64,000 nucleotides of DNA from Azospirillum brasilense. Lineage in GTDB: Bacteria; Pseudomonadota; Alphaproteobacteria; Azospirillales; Azospirillaceae. A program made the translations under genes and the position numbers. The notes below the pieces were generated by a model. It searched no databases, was not told the origin of the DNA, and worked only from the letters and a program-made list of their open reading frames with translations. Each line of letters starts with the position of its first letter. The first letter of the stretch is position 1. Positions 63,322 through 64,000 of the stretch are shown piece by piece. The stretch spans positions 1 through 64,000 of the forward strand of contig NZ_VITI01000001.1 of assembly GCF_007827795.1 (NCBI RefSeq), read 5' to 3'.

Positions 63322-63441
63322 TCCTCTCCCCTCTGGGGAGAGGGTGGCCCGAAGGGCCGGGTGAGGGGGGTGCGCTTGTACCGGACGGTCCGCCACGCGC
63401 ACCCCCCTCACCCTAACCCTCTCCCCAGAGGGGAGAGGGGA
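63322..63441. repeat. Dispersed palindrome copy 7 (long, nested)
   Basis: About 120 bp of nested inverted repeats: a local hairpin CCTCTCCCC/GGGGAGAGG at each end, outer arms that pair with each other, and an inner pair GGTGAGGGGGGTGCGC / GCGCACCCCCCTCACC. It lies between the convergent SIR2-like gene and azoR and could terminate both. Confidence 0.85.
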
Positions 63442-63463
63442 CATTCTTGTGTCGCTTGTTCCC

Positions 63464-64000
63464 TTACGCCGCGACCGGGGTCGCCAGGGCGTCGATCTCC
63501 TGCTGAGCGGCGGCCAGCGCCTTGGCGCGGGCGTCCGGCCCCATGCCGACGCCCTCGGCGCGGATCACCGTCACGTCGGTGACGCCCAGGAAGCCCAGAA
63601 CCGTGCGCAGGAAGGCCTCCTGATGATCCAGCGCGCTCATCGCGGCGTTGGTCGAGTAGACGCCGCCGCGCGTCGAGGCGATGTAGACCTTCTTGCCGCC
63701 GGCCAGACCGACCGGGCCGGTCTCGGTGTAGCGGAAGGTGCGGCCCGCCTGGGCGATGCGGTCGATCCAGGCCTTGAGCTGGGTCGGGACCGTGAAGTTG
63801 TACATCGGGGCGCCGATCACCACGACGTCGGCGGCCAGGAACTCGTCGACCAGCGCGTCGGTCAGAGCCAGCTCTTCCTGCTGGCGGGCGGTCAGGCCCT
63901 CCAGGTTGCGGAACTTCACGACCTGCATCAGCTCGCCCGTCAGGTGGTCCGGCGGGGCGACGGTCAGGTCGCGGTGGGAAACCTCGGCGCCCGGAGCCGC
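63464..64000 (-). CDS. azoR: FMN-dependent NADH-azoreductase (5' end outside window)
   Basis: The last 178 residues of an AzoR-type flavodoxin-fold enzyme; the frame continues off the right edge (…[10 protein letters not shown] before the internal Met at 63928). The FMN-binding motif is [18 protein letters not shown], followed by [27 protein letters not shown]. AzoR reduces quinones and azo dyes with NADH. It faces the nif block tail to tail and is not part of it. Confidence 0.92.
   Translation of the reverse strand, partial: AAPGAEVSHRDLTVAPPDHLTGELMQVVKFRNLEGLTARQQEELALTDALVDEFLAADVVVIGAPMYNFTVPTQLKAWIDRIAQAGRTFRYTETGPVGLAGGKKVYIASTRGGVYSTNAAMSALDHQEAFLRTVLGFLGVTDVTVIRAEGVGMGPDARAKALAAAQQEIDALATPVAA

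Overview
The window is high-GC alphaproteobacterial DNA and reads as chromosome of a free-living nitrogen fixer, most likely Azospirillum brasilense or a close relative. The basis is the nifA–nifB–fdxN–LRV–nifZ–nifZ–nifS–nifT block at the right end, the NifA cysteine spacing CX11CX19CX4C typical of oxygen-sensitive alphaproteobacterial NifA, a phosphatidylcholine synthase, and many short GC-rich hairpin repeats of one family. No prophage, IS element or CRISPR array was seen. Species assignment is inference.

Layout. (1) 1–11.7 kb, surface and secretion: the 3' end of a giant Ig-repeat/RTX adhesin, a methyltransferase, a LysR regulator divergent from an SDR–carboxymuconolactone decarboxylase–Atu4866-like operon, then a small RTX protein followed by its likely type I exporter (ABC protein plus HlyD-type adaptor; no TolC partner in the window). 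(2) 11.6–18.8 kb, minus strand: a TPR glycosyltransferase, tRNA-Met, mnmA, and a cysteine/Fe–S block cysE–iscR–iscS–hscB–fdx that lacks iscU, iscA and hscA, with an HscB that has lost the HPD motif. (3) 18.9–34.6 kb, housekeeping: an alpha/beta hydrolase, anmK, tyrS, a giant AsmA/YhdP-like protein, glnE–bcp, a GT61 glycosyltransferase, a ParA-like ATPase, a Sua5-type tRNA modification enzyme, an FAD-linked dehydrogenase and a possible papain/transglutaminase-fold protein. (4) 34.7–46.4 kb: a lytic transglycosylase, an acyl-CoA dehydrogenase, envelope proteins, pcs, the glycolate oxidase operon glcDEF (glcE carries an in-frame palindromic insertion), rpmJ, a methyltransferase and mepA. (5) 46.5–50.8 kb: a TetR-controlled drug/solute ABC exporter (tetR–hlyD–ATPase, permease nearby) interrupted by a small secreted protein on the other strand. 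(6) 51.2–63.3 kb: the nif accessory block, followed by an azoreductase cut by the right edge.

How the nif block works together. NifA should activate nifB through two TGT-N10-ACA sites upstream of a clear -24/-12 sigma-54 promoter. Downstream genes supply FeMo-co precursor synthesis (nifB, fdxN), sulfur (nifS), P-cluster maturation (nifZ twice) and small accessory proteins (nifT, LRV Fe–S protein, TPR protein, DUF6129-like protein). Two odd genes close the block: a DegT/DnrJ-fold protein whose PLP-binding lysine position is glycine, and a degenerate SIR2-like protein. Between nifA and nifB sit two non-canonical genes, a cyclase–FHA fusion and an unrecognised protein. These, the in-frame hairpin in glcE and the partial isc operon are the most unusual content.
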